Shown here piece after piece: positions 12,201-23,700 of a stretch of 57,372 nucleotides of DNA. Positions within the stretch are counted from its first letter, which is position 1; the number at the start of each line of letters is the position of its first letter. This DNA comes from Acanthamoeba lenticulata (lineage: Eukaryota > Discosea > Longamoebia > Acanthamoebidae). The position numbers and the translations under genes are program-made. Location of the stretch: the NCBI GenBank assembly GCA_002179805.1, contig NAVB01000222.1, positions 1 through 57,372 of the forward strand, read 5' to 3'. The notes below the pieces were generated by a model, which did no database searches, was not told where the DNA came from, and saw only the letters and a program-made list of their open reading frames with translations.

Positions 12201-13784
12201 CAGCTCGGCGTCCTCCTCGGGGTTGTTGCCCGCAGCCGAGGCCGCCGCGAGAAGCTTCTTGCGGCGCTGCTGCTCCTTACGACGCTTCCGGCGCTCCTTC
12301 TCGCGCTGTCGGAGCTCTTCTTCCTTGCGTCGCATCTCCTCCTCCTTGCGCTTCATCTCCTCGAGGCGGCGCTGCATCTCCTCTTCCTTGCGGCGGATCT
12401 CCTCGCGCTTGCGGCGAAGCTCCTCCTCGCGCTCCTGCAGCATGCGCTGGAGCTCCTCGTCCTCGCCGTCACTGTCGCTCGTGGCCTCGGTCATGAGCTC
12501 GGTGTCGGTATCGACGTCGGAAAGCTCGGTCGCGTCCTGCTCCGTGGTGAAGGTGATGTCGCTCGTGTCGATGTCGCTCTCGCTGCTCTCCTCGCTTTCG
12601 CTTTCGTCCTTTGTCTTCTTGCCGTCGGCCTTCTTCTTGCCGATTTCGTTGGCGATCCGCTGCATCCACTCTTCGTTCCGCTTCTTCATCTCCTCGATCT
12701 TCTTCTGGAGCGCGAGCTTCTTCTCGTCGTCTTCCTGGTTGTCGACCTCCTCGCCGTCATCGTCGGCGTTGTCGCTTTCGCTTTCGCTTTCGCTCTCGGC
12801 TTCTTGAATCTGGTCAGGAACGCGGCGGCGAGCGTCCTCCCGACTCCGCGTGCGGAAGACGCCGCTACCGCTCGACACGAGGTTGGCGATGCCCGACGCG
12901 ATGCCAGAGAAGGACGAACTGCGCTTGCGCATGAGGCCCTCGCCCTGCTGCTGGTCGGCCGCCTCCTGGCTCCGCTTCTTGGCGACCTTCTTGTCCTCGC
13001 GGCTCTGTTTCTTGCCACCGAGGCCGGACACGGTCATGAAGGTGCCCGAAAGGGTGATGCCAGACGAGGCCTCCACCACGTCGGAGAACGAGATCGTCCT
13101 CTCCTTCCCAGACGGAGGCGACTGTGTAGAGCTGTAGACGAAAACACGGACGACTCGTTAGCGGCTGCTCTTTACTCCCCCGTAAAGGGAGACAGACGCA
13201 AAAAACGTACTTGTCGTCGCTGGCGGGCATCTCGATGGAGACCTTCTTACCCTTCTTCTTGTCGCTGGTGCGCACCGCCTTCGGCTCGTCATCTACGGCC
13301 TGGCGTTGCAGCTCCTCCACCATCTTCTTCTATGCATATAGATTCGAATAAGCACTTTGCAAGCGAAGGGCTGGAATCGCGACGACGTACGGGAGGAGGG
13401 GGCGCGAAGAGGTTCTTTTGATGGTGCTCCTTGCAGTAGTAGTAGCCATTCAACTTCCTCAACCCGGTGGGCTTCAACACGATTCCGCAGTCCTCACATT
13501 TGAGACAACCCTGTCGATCGGCTGCAATCAGCGAGAGAAAGAAAAAAAAACAATGCGCTAATGCAAGAGGAAATGTTGGGCGAAATTTGCGAGAAAATAG
13601 CTACCCGCAGTCGTGCGGAGGATGCAGTGTGGAGCAGTGGCTGGAAGGGGAGGAGGTGAAGGACGTAGTCACAGACAAGAGGGGAAAGCGCTACCTGATG
13701 GAAGACGCGTCCGTTGGCTTCGACTTTCTCCGCGGCGTAAACGTTGTTCTTGCACGCGTTGCATTGTTGTCTCTTGGCCAGCAT
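9225..13784 (-). CDS. LIM - coiled-coil - PBZ zinc finger - coiled-coil - SH3 protein
   Basis: Six exons join cleanly: 13784-13695, 13510-13391, 13323-13211, 13131-10593, 10511-9416 and 9319-9225, giving about 1,350 residues. Residues 8-61 form a LIM domain split by an intron: CNAC...FHQ joined to GCLKCEDC, then YYYCKEHH. A long Glu/Arg/Lys coiled-coil and acidic/Ser region follows. At about residues 959-981 is ERPQCLYGDGCKSLDPDHWV then VFQH, which fits the PBZ consensus (Cys, Tyr-Gly, Cys, His, Phe, His at the right spacing; Ser where a basic residue is usual). A second coiled coil, poly-Gln and poly-Ser precede a C-terminal SH3 (AKALQTYKSSDKKHLSF, then LVVNEEDGLYYGCCNKKVGW and FPSYYV). LIM and SH3 are protein-binding modules common in actin scaffolds; PBZ binds poly(ADP-ribose) in other proteins. 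The combined role is inferred. Confidence 0.8.
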
Positions 13785-15680
13785 CGTGTGTGTGTAGTGT
13801 TGTGTAGTGGCGAGTTCTATTGGGCTGTGTCTCCTTCCTCTTCTATGCGAATGTTCTCCTTCAAGCTTGTTTTTCTCTCTCTCTCTCTCTCAAACGGTAT
13901 GTATGTACAGTAGTTCTTCTACACGCGGGCAAGACTCTCTTGCTCTGTGCCTTCTACTTCTCTTCGTGTGTCGGTGGGGTTGATAGGTTCGTACTTTGAG
14001 AATGAATGTTAAACGCTTGGCTTTGCCGGCGGCGTCCCAGCCGGGAGCGGAGGGCGCCACTTTGCCGCAGCCGCACAGGCATCTCTTCTCGGTCCTTCCC
14101 TCGCGGGTTTGGGCGAGTTTTCGGGCCGTTCTGTCTTTGTCTTCACTACACCGACGACGTGATCTCAGCCCCTCCCGCCCTTCCTCGAGCAAGCGTGTTC
14201 TTCCGTGAGATTTCTGCTTCGTCGCTTTCGCTCTTTTCTACGCCTTTTCGCGCCTTCCGCACGTCTTTTCTGTGGTACGGAGCACGCGTCCGTCGCACGC
14301 CAAAGCCCTGGTCCTGTGCGACAGGATTGCGCGGTTCGAGTGCCACCGACGTGCGTCAGAGACGAACAGTTTCAAACGACAAGTTTGGCAAAATCATTAA
14401 GTTTGGCCAAACTTGTGGCGGGAACTGTTCTTTTGTGTTCTTGGGTTGTGTTCGTCGAAGAGGAGAAAATGTGGCCAGCGAGAAGGAGGTGTGGACACCT
14501 CGCGCAGCACTGGCGCATAGCTCTAGGAACGGAAAACCAGCTGTAAGGAGGATACACGCGATGGTGTTGCCCTCCTACAGTAACGATCTCGCGAACATAC
14601 TCACCACCGCAGCCTTCCCCCTGTGAAGGGACTGCACTCACAAGCCAAGAGACTCCTGGCCCGTGCTGCGGCGACTTTCGCCCACCATTCCACGCCCCCT
14701 GTGGCGACAAGAGTCCCTCTTTCACATTTGTCTTCTTGGCGTTGTTTATGGGAAGTGTCAACTCCGCTACTTTCACGGGCTCGTTTGGCCCCTCCGTGTC
14801 TCCAGCACGCCGAACTGGGCGTGCAGGGCACGTCTCAAAACGTTTTTCCCACTGTGGCAATACGTGTATCCTTAACTGGAGCGACTTTTTTCTCTTGGGG
14901 TGCCCTTTCGTGAAAGAGATGCGCCTGTGAGGCCTCATGTTCCAGGTGGCGTGTGGCGGCCAGCAGTTTGGAACCCCGGCCCAGGGCCTGCCTGGGATCT
15001 GGACAAAGTCGGTGGCCGACAGCGGGCACGAAGGCAAAACCATCACCAGCAGAGAGCCCAACAACTCCAGCCGGTCAAAAGAAAACTCCCTCCTCTTCGC
15101 AAGGCTACCCTGCGCCAACACGCCAAACTGCCCACTGCCGCGCCAGGGCCAAAATGGGCGCTTGGTCAGGCTCTGTCTCGTTCACTCGTGTACGCGGACG
15201 GAGCTGTCAGACCGCAACCGGGAAGCGTCAGGACCGAAAACAGGTGTGTAGGCGCATGATAAGCGAGCTTTTATCATCTTTTTCTCTTGTCCAAGTGGGC
15301 CTAAGAACGACGCAATCGTTTCCTGCTCGCCATTTGGGAATTCGGACGATTGGAACGGCTGCTTGGCAATTTATTGTCGACGTTTCATTCGGCTTTCTAG
15401 CAAATGTCAGCGGAGTCACCGCTTGAAGACGTACGGGGAGGTGGCCCAAGAACCGAAGACGAAGACGAAGGCGACACCTGGCGAGAAGAAAAGGCGAGAG
15501 TAAACAAACTGCAGCAGTCACTCGTGTTGCCACCCGTCGACCACACCAGTCAAAGCCTCGCGGTGCTCTACTCTGCCTCGAAGAAGAACTTGTTCGCCTG
15601 ATTCCGTTTTCTACAACAGAATCTGTTCCCCCTACATCTCTCTCCCTACACACAAAAACTCGATATATATAACGGAAACC
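13785..15680. other. 1.9 kb without a convincing gene
   Basis: Open frames exist on both strands (the longest on minus, 14372-15121, 249 codons) but show no domain, signal peptide or recognisable family. They lack the strong codon bias and disordered-protein look of the flanking genes. The stretch holds the probable 5' region of the LIM gene, an imperfect inverted repeat at 14364-14430, and just upstream of the CBM21 gene a TATA-like run (ATATATATAA near 15662). Confidence 0.4.
14364..14430. repeat. Imperfect inverted repeat (hairpin-forming)
   Basis: Two nested complementary arm pairs: GAACAGTT (14364-14371) with AACTGTTC (14423-14430), and ACAAGTTTGGC (14379-14389) with GCCAAACTTGT (14406-14416). 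The loop contains a further copy of GTTTGGC. It lies in the gene-poor stretch between the LIM and CBM21 genes. It could be a structured RNA, a small mobile-element remnant or chance; no flanking target duplication is obvious. Confidence 0.6.
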
Positions 15681-16242
15681 ATGTCGAAGGATTTCGCTGT
15701 CAAGTTCACCAAGGCCTACCTCATCACCGAGCTCACGTCTGAGGGCGAGACCTACAAGCTCCAGGTGCAAGCCGACATTCACCCCTACCCACAGAAGTGT
15801 ACGTGCACCAGATTTTGTTTCGGCCCGATTTTTCTTCAGTTCTTCTGCTTCATCATTCCCGGGATTTGGACTGCAAGCTCATATGATGATGATGATGTCT
15901 CTCCCTCTTGCAGTCGATATCGTTGGTGTGCACTACACGTTCGACGAGTGGCAGACGACCCACAAGGCGCTCGGCGATTGGATCGCTGGCGAGCACCCGT
16001 ACTCGTCGCCGCCCAAGCGCCGTGGTGAGGGCCCCTCGATCAAGCGCCGCCACGACGATTCGCAGTTCGTCATCGAAATCCCGCTCGGGATGGAGCCGCT
16101 CGAGCCCGAGGACAAGATGTGGTTCGCTCTCTACGCCACGCGTCCGGCCTACGGCTCGTGGGAGCCCACCATGACCTGGGACAACAACAACGGCTGGAAC
16201 TACGAGGTCACCCTCGCCAACGTCCAGCAGCGTGAGCCCTAA
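15681..16242 (+). CDS. CBM21-domain protein (glycogen-targeting type)
   Basis: Two exons, 15681-15798 and 15914-16242, joined across a GTACGT...TTGCAG intron, give 148 residues, nearly all one CBM21 fold. The diagnostic features are the start of the core strands (FDIVGVHYTFDEW), the acidic/FVIEIPL strand, MWFALYAT, and the hallmark WDNNNGWNYEV near the C-terminus. CBM21 binds glycogen or starch and, in PP1 regulatory subunits (PPP1R3 type), brings phosphatase 1 to glycogen. A weak VKF near the N-terminus lacks the basic residue expected of a PP1-docking RVxF motif, so PP1 binding is uncertain. The protein could be a stand-alone glycogen-binding protein. The start is supported by a TATA-like run about 20 bases upstream and by the Met being the first in frame. 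Confidence 0.75.
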
Positions 16243-16866
16243 ACAACACGCGCCCCACTACTTCTCCAACGCGGCCCTTTCTACTTCGCTCTGTACACAC
16301 GAACCCTGTGGCGCCACCCCGCACGACAACACGACGACGACGGCGACACAGATCAACGACGATATGTAAAGCCAAAAAAACAAGAGAAAAACCGAGTGAG
16401 CGAGGAGGGGTCACGATCATGACGGCCAGCGGCAGGCGATGGAGCTTCAATCGACGATGGTGCCCGTTGTTGGTGACCGCAGATATAAGCAGAAGGAAGA
16501 GGAGGAAGGAAGAGGAGTGCTCTTTTCCGACACACGACGTCAAGGTGGTGCAGATGCGCCCCCGCCTCGACGGACGCGCTGGTGGAGCCAGCATTCCACG
16601 CCTCTTCCTCTCCCTTCTGTTTTAGCTTCCCCTTTTTTGATTTGAACGGCGCCCAACGGGACAACAAAATACACATAAAAACAATACACAAAACCTAGTT
16701 TCAACACCTAGAGTGGAGCTCCTGGCTTTCTACGCACAAAGAAGAAGTTGATAATGATGGTGGTGATGGTGGAGCTGCCCTAGGGCCTGCAAGAAAGAAG
16801 ATAAGGACATCAACCTTGGCAGGGTCTCCAGCTGGTGCTTCATTCGAAGTGGGTGTTGACGCGTTA

Positions 16867-18030
16867 ATGGTGGAGCTTGTAAGCTTCGTCTTCAAATTTG
16901 TGCAACCCTTGACCCTCCCGGCCTGCAGTGCCGTTTGCCAGGGGTGGAGCCAGTCCTTCCGCTACTTTCTCCTCATCATGAGTCCAAACATCAAGCTGCC
17001 CTGCATGGCTCCTTCCTCCTACCCCTGTCCTGTGCCAACGGCTGCCCGTGGGACGAGTGGACTTGCCGCATCCGCGGGAGGCCATCTGGATGTGCTCGAG
17101 TGGGCGCGTGCCAACGGCTGCCCGAGGGACGAGTTTACCTGTCGAGATGCTGCCTTGACAGGCCACCTGGATGTGCTCCAGTGGGCCCGCTCCAAGGGAT
17201 GCCCATGGGACCACTTCACTGCGTGGATCTGCGCCTATGCTGCCAGGGCAGGCCACCTTGACGTGCTGCAGTGGGCACGCACCAACGGCTGTCCATGGGA
17301 CCCACACACCTGCAGCGAGGCGGCCAGAGGAGGCCACCTTGACTTGATCGAGTGGGCCCGCTCCAGGATACCTGCCGCTACGCGGCGTGCAGGTCACTTG
17401 GACGGGCTTCAATGGGCCCGCCAAAGAGGATGCCCATGGGACCACTTCACTTGCTACGAAGCGGCCTGGGGAGGTCATCTAGAGGTGCTCATGTGGGCTC
17501 GAGCGAACGGTTGCCCGTGGGGATGGCTCAGCCAAACTGCTGCTCAGGGCCACTTGGACGTGCTCAAGTGGGCGCATTGAAACGGCGGCCTTTCGATGGG
17601 GTCACCATGCACTGCGGCGGCCAGGGGAGGCCATCTCGAGGTGCTCAAGTGGGCCCGCGCCTATGGCTGTCGATGGGACGCGTGGACCTGCCACTTGGCA
17701 GCGGCCAAGGGCCATCTGCGTGTACTCCAGTGGGCCCGCGCGAACGGAGGATGTTGGGAAGAACCACTTGCAACCAGGCGGCCCAGGGCGGCCATTTGCA
17801 AGTACTGCAGTGGGCCCGCGCTAACGGCTGTCCGTGGTCAAGCAGCACGAGCAGACAAGCAGCGGGAGGCAGGCCACGCACACATCCTCGGGTGGTTACG
17901 CGCGAATGGCGCCCCAGGATGGACAACAACAACCGTTCGCAATGAAGATGTTTTTGTTTACTCTTCTTCTGTGGAAAAGGCGCAGAAGGCCTTGGAGACG
18001 CACTGCCGGACGGCAGAGGAAGACCACTAG
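16867..18030 (+). pseudogene. Decayed F-box / ankyrin-like repeat gene
   Basis: The N-terminal segment looks like an F-box (ELVSFVFKFVQPLTLPACSA followed by VCQGW). It is followed by about ten copies of the amoeba-style ankyrin-like unit GHLDVLQWARANGCPWD. The reading frame is broken in several places. The first repeat (NGCPWDEWTC near 17040) is in a different frame from the next one. A TGA at 17578-17580 interrupts a repeat that otherwise continues in the same frame. Near 17756 the repeat moves to another frame (TTCNQAAQGGHLQVLQWARA) and returns near 17860 (HILGWLRANGAP). One repeat near 17370 is shortened. Introns cannot easily explain all of these, so I call a pseudogene. The last frame's stop (18028-18030) overlaps the stop of the convergent gene. 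Confidence 0.65.
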
Positions 18031-18689
18031 TGGTGGCCGTGGTTGTGGTGGTGATGGTGGTCCGGGGTAATGACGGTGTAGTGGTGGCGGCGACGGCGGG
18101 CACAGAGCACGCAGCAGCCCACGCAGGCCGCGCAAGCGCCAATACCACCAACGACGAGGAGAACAACGATGGCAATGCCACCACCGGCCAGCTCTGCGCA
18201 CGTGAACAACAACAACACGAGGTGAGCCACGGAGTTGACATAAATCCTGTTAACGAGAAAAAAGAAGGGAAGCCTCATACGGCAGCTGGACGACGTGCAA
18301 GTGGCCGACACGATAGAGCACGAGCAGTCATACTGGCATAGAAAGAGAAAGCGACGAGAGTTAACAACATTGGTTGCGAGGGTTTGGCTCATTTCGTGTC
18401 TAAACAACCGACAAAGAATAGGTTGTACCTTGCAGAAGAAGTTGTCCGAGCGACCCACGACGCATTCGCAATACTCGGTGCTGTAAAAGTTGGGGTACTT
18501 CAGCGAGCAGGTGGCAGAGTCGTCGCGGGTGGTCTTGATGTAGGAAGACTCCTCATGGTCGTCGGTGCTCACTTCGAGGGCCGCGTTGAAGCGCTTGTCG
18601 GCCAGGGCATCCTGGCTGGTGGGCTGCTCGCTAATCAGCGGCGACAAGAGGAGCGAAAGGGTGACAAAAGCGGCAGCCAGGCCCTGCAT
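18027..18689 (-). CDS. Small type I membrane protein, Cys-rich ectodomain and His-rich tail
   Basis: Family not recognised. The ATG at 18689 starts a signal peptide (MQGLAAAFVTLSLLLSPL). A short ectodomain has paired Cys (EYCECVVGRSDNFFCK joined by an intron with a GTACAA donor to YDCSCSIVSATCTSSSC). After a second intron comes one strong transmembrane segment (GGGIAIVVLLVVGGIGACAA) with clustered Cys at its cytoplasmic face (CVGCCVLCARRRR), a stop-transfer Arg cluster and a C-terminal His-rich tail. Three exons. The juxtamembrane Cys may be acylated (inference). The His tail could bind metal or be low-complexity drift. Its stop overlaps the end of the convergent ankyrin-like relic by three bases. 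Confidence 0.65.
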   Translation of the reverse strand: MQGLAAAFVTLSLLLSPLISEQPTSQDALADKRFNAALEVSTDDHEESSYIKTTRDDSATCSLKYPNFYSTEYCECVVGRSDNFFCKVQPILCRLFRHEMSQTLATNVVNSRRFLFLCQYDCSCSIVSATCTSSSCRMRLPFFFLVNRIYVNSVAHLVLLLFTCAELAGGGIAIVVLLVVGGIGACAACVGCCVLCARRRRHHYTVITPDHHHHHNHGHH

Positions 18690-18860
18690 GTTGTTTCTGT
18701 GGTTTTGTCGAACTGCAGTTGCCCATGCGGGCTTTTGTGTTGTTTTTATTACCAGCGCAACTCCGCACCAACGAGGGCTGGCATGTCCCCTTTTCGCGAA
18801 GTGCCAGGGCCACGACTTTCGAGCATCATTTCCACATGAGGTCTGTTCTTCTTCTTCTTC

Positions 18861-20428
18861 TTATTCCTTCTTCGCCTTTCTCGCAGACCTTTTCGGTGGT
18901 AATCCGGATCGAGCTCGCCGGCACAGGAGCCGCCGCACGAGGCAAATCGCCAGGGCGAGGAGGGCAAGAAGGACGGCGAGGAGGCTGTAGACCGCGCCAA
19001 GCCCAAAGGCAAAGAAGAGGCACACCAGCGTGACGCACTCGTGAAGCTCTTCCACGTGCGCCAGCGGCACATAGTGTCGCCACAGGCCAGTCGACGTCGA
19101 CGTCGACTCGTCGCTACGTTGTTGTTGTTGTTGTTGCGGCCTTCCCCCGTCCGCCATGGCGTAGCCCATCTGCTGCCACGCGGCGTAGGCGACGTCCGGC
19201 CGGTCGGTGATGATGCCGTCGACGCCTGTGCCCGTGAAAAGCGCGCCAATGAGCTCAGCATGATGAGCTCCCGAGCGAGCGAGAAGGTGCGAAGAAGAGA
19301 AGCAGCACCTTTGGCCAGCAGGCGCCGCATGTAGCGGGCGTCGTTGACCACCCAGTACTGCACCTTGGCGCCGATCGAGTGCAGGTAGTCGATCATCTCC
19401 ATCCCTTCCATGGGGAAGTCGCCCACAACTGCGCAGGACATGATCAGGACGACGAACGAACGAACGAACGAAACATCGCGTGAGCCGAGAAGAACGAAAC
19501 GCAAAGAACGAAGCCAACACGCCGCGCCGTACTTGTGGGCAGTTGGTAGACTTCAGCAGGCGGCAGGGCGAGGCCCAAGTAGTAGTCCAGCGTGTTGGCG
19601 CCCGAGCCAAGGAAGACCTGCGCACCACCACTTGGTCAGACACTCTGCCGGCAGCTTCTTCACGATGATGACGTCAAGGGGGAAAGACGACGAGTGCGCG
19701 CAGACCTTGATCCGGATGTTGGTGGCTTCGGTCTCGCAGGCGCCCGTGGCGACGGCGCCCCGCGTGATGTTGCGAAAGTGGTCGATGACGTCGCAATACC
19801 GGCTGACGACAACGAAGCGCGACGAGAAGCGCGGCTGCGCGCGCAGGTGGCGCCAGGTGAGCTCGGCAGCCAGCAACTCGTGGTCCTTGATCTCGACGTT
19901 GATCCACGCGTCGGGAAAGGCCGCGAGGAACTCGTCAAAGGCGGGCACTCGCGCCGGCCTCTCGTCCTCGCCATTGCCATTGCCTTGGCCGACGTGGCCG
20001 CCGCGATAAGGGAAGGTCAGGCCGCCGTCGTGGGTGTAGTGGTAGCCGGCGTCGAGCGCGAGCATCTCGTCGAGCGTCTTGTCGCGCACACGTCCGTGGC
20101 CATTGGTCGTCCGGTTGACGTGCTCGTCGTGGAAGACCACCAGCCGGTCGTCGGCCGTAAGTCGCACGTCCATCTCCAGCACGTCGGCCCCGAGCTGCAG
20201 AGCCGAGTGGAACGCATGCAGCGTGTTCTCTGGGTTGAGGTAGCGCGAGCCGCGGTGGGCGAGGATGAGCGGCCGCCGGGCCTGGAACAGCCAACTGTCC
20301 CGTGCTGAAGGAGACGGCAACGATGACGACGGCAACGCGTCAGCAGGCGTGTGGGAGGCTGCTACGCCGACGAGGACCGCCAGAACCGTGGCAACTGCGA
20401 GCGCGACTCGAAGAAGCCGAGCCTCCAT
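18861..20428 (-). CDS. Glycerophosphodiester phosphodiesterase, membrane-linked
   Basis: Hydrolyses glycerophosphodiesters to glycerol-3-phosphate and an alcohol (family knowledge). The GDPD signature is complete: LILAHRGSRYLNPENTLHAF (catalytic His and metal-binding Glu), then LEMDVRLTADDRLVVFHDEH (metal Glu/Asp and second catalytic His), INVEIKDHE, and at the end of the barrel GVDGIITDRPD. The N-terminus is a signal peptide or anchor (MEARLLRVALAVATVLAVLV), so the barrel is probably outside the cytosol. After the barrel comes a poly-Gln stretch, then a long hydrophobic segment (VYSLLAVLLALLALAICLV) followed by a basic tail. Three introns lie in the last third; the one near 19460 contains a GAAC tandem tetranucleotide. 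The ATG at 20428 is chosen because the signal peptide follows directly. Confidence 0.85.
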
Positions 20429-20707
20429 CTTGGCCAAGGGTGGAAAAGAAGCAGAATCACACAACCCCGCAACTTGCAGCGATTAACCGAATGAGGGAGA
20501 GATTTACACTTGAAGGTGCACAAGGCACAGGACCTATTGATGCAATCTGCTGGTGGCGAACAAGAAAGAGTAGTGTAATCCAGGCCACACCACACGCCCT
20601 CGTGTTTTCAAAACAGTTTCCAAAACAGCTTTTTGTATTTTTGCTCCCGATTTCGTGTAAGAAATGCATAAATAAATGGTGCTTGAGGCTACAAGCGGCG
20701 ACCGTAA

Positions 20708-23700
20708 TCACGCGTCAGCGGCCGTGGTGGGCTTCTGCTTGCGGGCCTTCGAGGCCGTGGGCGCGTCGGCCTTGTCCGCGTTGCCAGTAGCGCCTTTGGC
20801 GGACCGCTGCTGCTGATGGAGGCCGTCCTTAGGTCCCACAGCCGCAGAAGCAACGGCGTTGGAGGTGGTCGTTGTCGTGGCCGCGGCGGAGGTGGTTGTT
20901 GAGGCCGCGCCCGAGTGGTACTTGTCCTCGCGCTCGCGCCGGCGCTCGCGGTCCTTTTCCTTGTGCTTCCGCCGACGGTCGCGCTTCTCCTTGGCCGCCC
21001 GCCGCTCCGCACTCTCGCTTTGGGGCGTGTTGGTGGTGGACTCGTCGCTACTGCTGCCGTTCCCGCGACGCGCCCTCCGGCGGTGCGTCGTCTTGTGGCT
21101 GTTGTTGGTTGTCGTGCGACGCTCGTTGTCACTGCTGCCGCTCGCGCTGCCCGTGCCGGTGCTGCCGTCGCTCGGGCTCGCGCTACTGTTGGTGCTGGTG
21201 CTGCTGGTCGTGCGATGGCGGTGTCGCCGGCGTCGATCGCGCTTGCGCTTGGCGGCCGAGTCCGTGGAGCTGGAACTGAGCTCGCCCAGCTTCTCCCGCT
21301 CCTTCCGCTTCTTCTCCTTCTTCTTGCGCTGGCGGCGCTTGCGACTCGTCGGCGACTCAGTGCTGCTGCTGCTCGAGTCGCTGCCTCCGCCGCCAGCGGC
21401 GGACCGGAGCGCCTCCCTGTGCTTCTCCTTCTCGCGGCGCTGGAGCTGCTTCTCGCGCTTCACGCGGCGCTTGTCGCGGCGCTGCTGCCGGCGCTTCTCT
21501 TTCTCGCTGTCGCTGGTGCTGAGCTCGCCCAGCTTCTCCAGCTCCTTGCGCCGCTTCTCGCGTAACTCGCGCCGCCGCTCCTTCTCGCTGTCGGTGCTGC
21601 TGCTCGTGCTCGTGCTGCTGCTGCTCGAGTCCGAGTCTGAGCCGCTCGTGCTCGACGTGCCGTACTTTCGTTTCTGGCGCCGCTTGTCGCCGCCCTTCTT
21701 GCCTCCGCGCCGCTTGGTCGAGGTCGAGCTTGCGTCGCTGCTGCTGCCGCTATCACTATCGCTGTCGCTGCTGCTGCCGCCGCCGCCGGCAGACCGGTGC
21801 TTTCGGCGCACTTTGCGCTTGCGGCGGATGCGCCGGTCCCGGTTCTGTTCGCTGTTGGTGCCTGTCGGGCTGCCGCTGCTGCTCCGGTCCCGCCCGCGCT
21901 TGGCCTTTCGGCGGCGACTCCGGCTCCGGCTCCGAGTTCGGCTCCGATGGCTCCGGCGCGCTTCACCGTCGCTCCCGCTGCTCAAGCTGCGTGTGCCGCC
22001 GCGCTTCGCCGTCTGCTTGTTATTCCGCCGTCGGTCCCGCCCTCGCTGCTGATCATCGTCACTACTGCGAGTCGCAGCGTTGTGTTTCTTCTTGTTGCTG
22101 TTGTGAGGCTTGACGACGTGCTTACTGCCACGCCTCTTGCTTGGCTGTCGAGCGCCGTGATCACTATCGCTGCTGCTGCTACTCTTGATGGCGCTTCCGC
22201 CGGTCTGGAGACTCTTCTCGGCGCCCTGGCTCATCATCTGGTAGAACTGCTCGGTACCGCTGCTCCGCTTCTGTTGGCGGTGATAGGCCGAGTCGACCGA
22301 GGCTACAGCGCCAGTCCGAAGGGCGGCCAGCAGCTCTTTGCGCTCGCGCGCCATGCGCATCCGCAGGTAGAGGATCTCGTGCTCAAGGCTTGGCGGCTTG
22401 TTGTTGATATTCTCCTCGTCGTCGTCTTCGTCGTCGCCCTCGGTCGTGGTTCCGCCGCCGCCGAGCATGTGAGCCAGCCCGCCGAAGTGCGCATCTTGCC
22501 GGCCAGCAAGCAGCAAATCGTCGGCGCCACTGGTCGAATCGCCGGCGCTCCCATAGCTTGAGCGGCGCTGGTAGGCCATCGTGCGTGCCTCGGTGCTCAG
22601 AAGGCCCGCGGCCGGCGGTTGGGCCTCTGAGGCGCTGGGCTCATCGCCCTCGACGGCCGGGCTCGGCTCGTCCGCGTCGGTTGCGGGGCCTGCAGAGGCC
22701 TCGGTCTCCTCGGTCGTGGCGAGAGGAACGGCGGAAGCGGCGAGTCGAACGCGCTCCTCCTCGGCGCGCTTGAGTTTCTCTTGGAGCGCAAAGTGGCTGT
22801 GCACGGCTTGGTTGGAGAAGGCGATGCAGTGGGTCGCCATGTTCGAGCATTCCTGTTCACGACAGAGACCAGGCACCTCGGTGAGGAATGCGAATCATGA
22901 ATGAAAGAGATGAGAACGGAGAGGTACCTGAGTGAAGACATGACGAACTGCCATTTGTATCTCGCGGGACGTGATCGTGTTGCGTTTGTTGTCGCGGGCG
23001 AACTGTGCGGCCTGCGGTTGAATCACGAAGTGAGTTGAAGGTGAAACAGAAGAAAACAAAACAAAAACAAAAAACAAAGGCAGGCGTACAAGGGTGGCGA
23101 TGCGGTCGAAGACGAGATTGACGATCTTGTTCATGACGACAAGGCTCATCTTGGAGAGAGTGAGGTCCGGGTGAAGCTGCGCCGCCACCCGAGCAATCGC
23201 CTTGCGATAGTCGGTCGACGGGTCGATGTGCAAGTGGGCCGGGAGGGCCGTCGACGCGCCGCTGCCAGCGCTCATCAACGACATCGCCGCTGTTGTTGGT
23301 GGCGTGCCGACGCGGAGCTCCATCATTGCTTCGGGCCACACCGATGGCGGCGTTCCCACGCGGTCAGCCGACGACGACGGCAGGGGCGGGGGGAGGCGCT
23401 GCGGCGTCGGGCGGTCGAGCCGCGGCGGGCTGGGCGGGGGCGACTGCGAGCGCGGCGACGGCGCGCCCACGGCCGTGACCTCGATAGAGAGCGGCGTGTT
23501 GCTGATGCGCAACGGTGATGTGGCGCGACCGCCCGGCGGGTGGGTGATCACCACTGTGGTTGCCGCTGCAGCGGCGGTCTGCGAGGCGAACCCCAGCGTT
23601 GGGGAGAACGAAAGCGAGCGCTGCGGAAAGGGCGGCGACTGGTCGTCGACGGCCGCGGGCTGGCTTTGTGTTCGGAGCAGCTGTTGTTGTTGATGGTGGT

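Noticed and set aside
11217..13421. A 734-codon plus-strand frame rich in Leu/Ala/Val
   Set aside because: It lies exactly opposite the Glu/Arg/Lys coiled-coil exon of the LIM-PBZ-SH3 gene. GAG/AAG codons read backwards give Leu/Phe/Ser, so it is a shadow frame with no domain.
14372..15121. A 249-codon minus-strand frame in the gene-poor region
   Set aside because: No domain, signal peptide or family resemblance, and several overlapping frames of similar length on both strands.
15681..15710. An RVxF-type PP1-docking motif in the CBM21 protein
   Set aside because: The VKF triplet lacks the preceding basic residue required by the usual consensus, so PP1 binding is not claimed.
20859..22052. 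A 397-codon plus-strand Arg/Leu/Ser-rich frame
   Set aside because: Antisense to the RS-rich exon of the H2B-like gene, which has intact exon joins and a recognisable fold.
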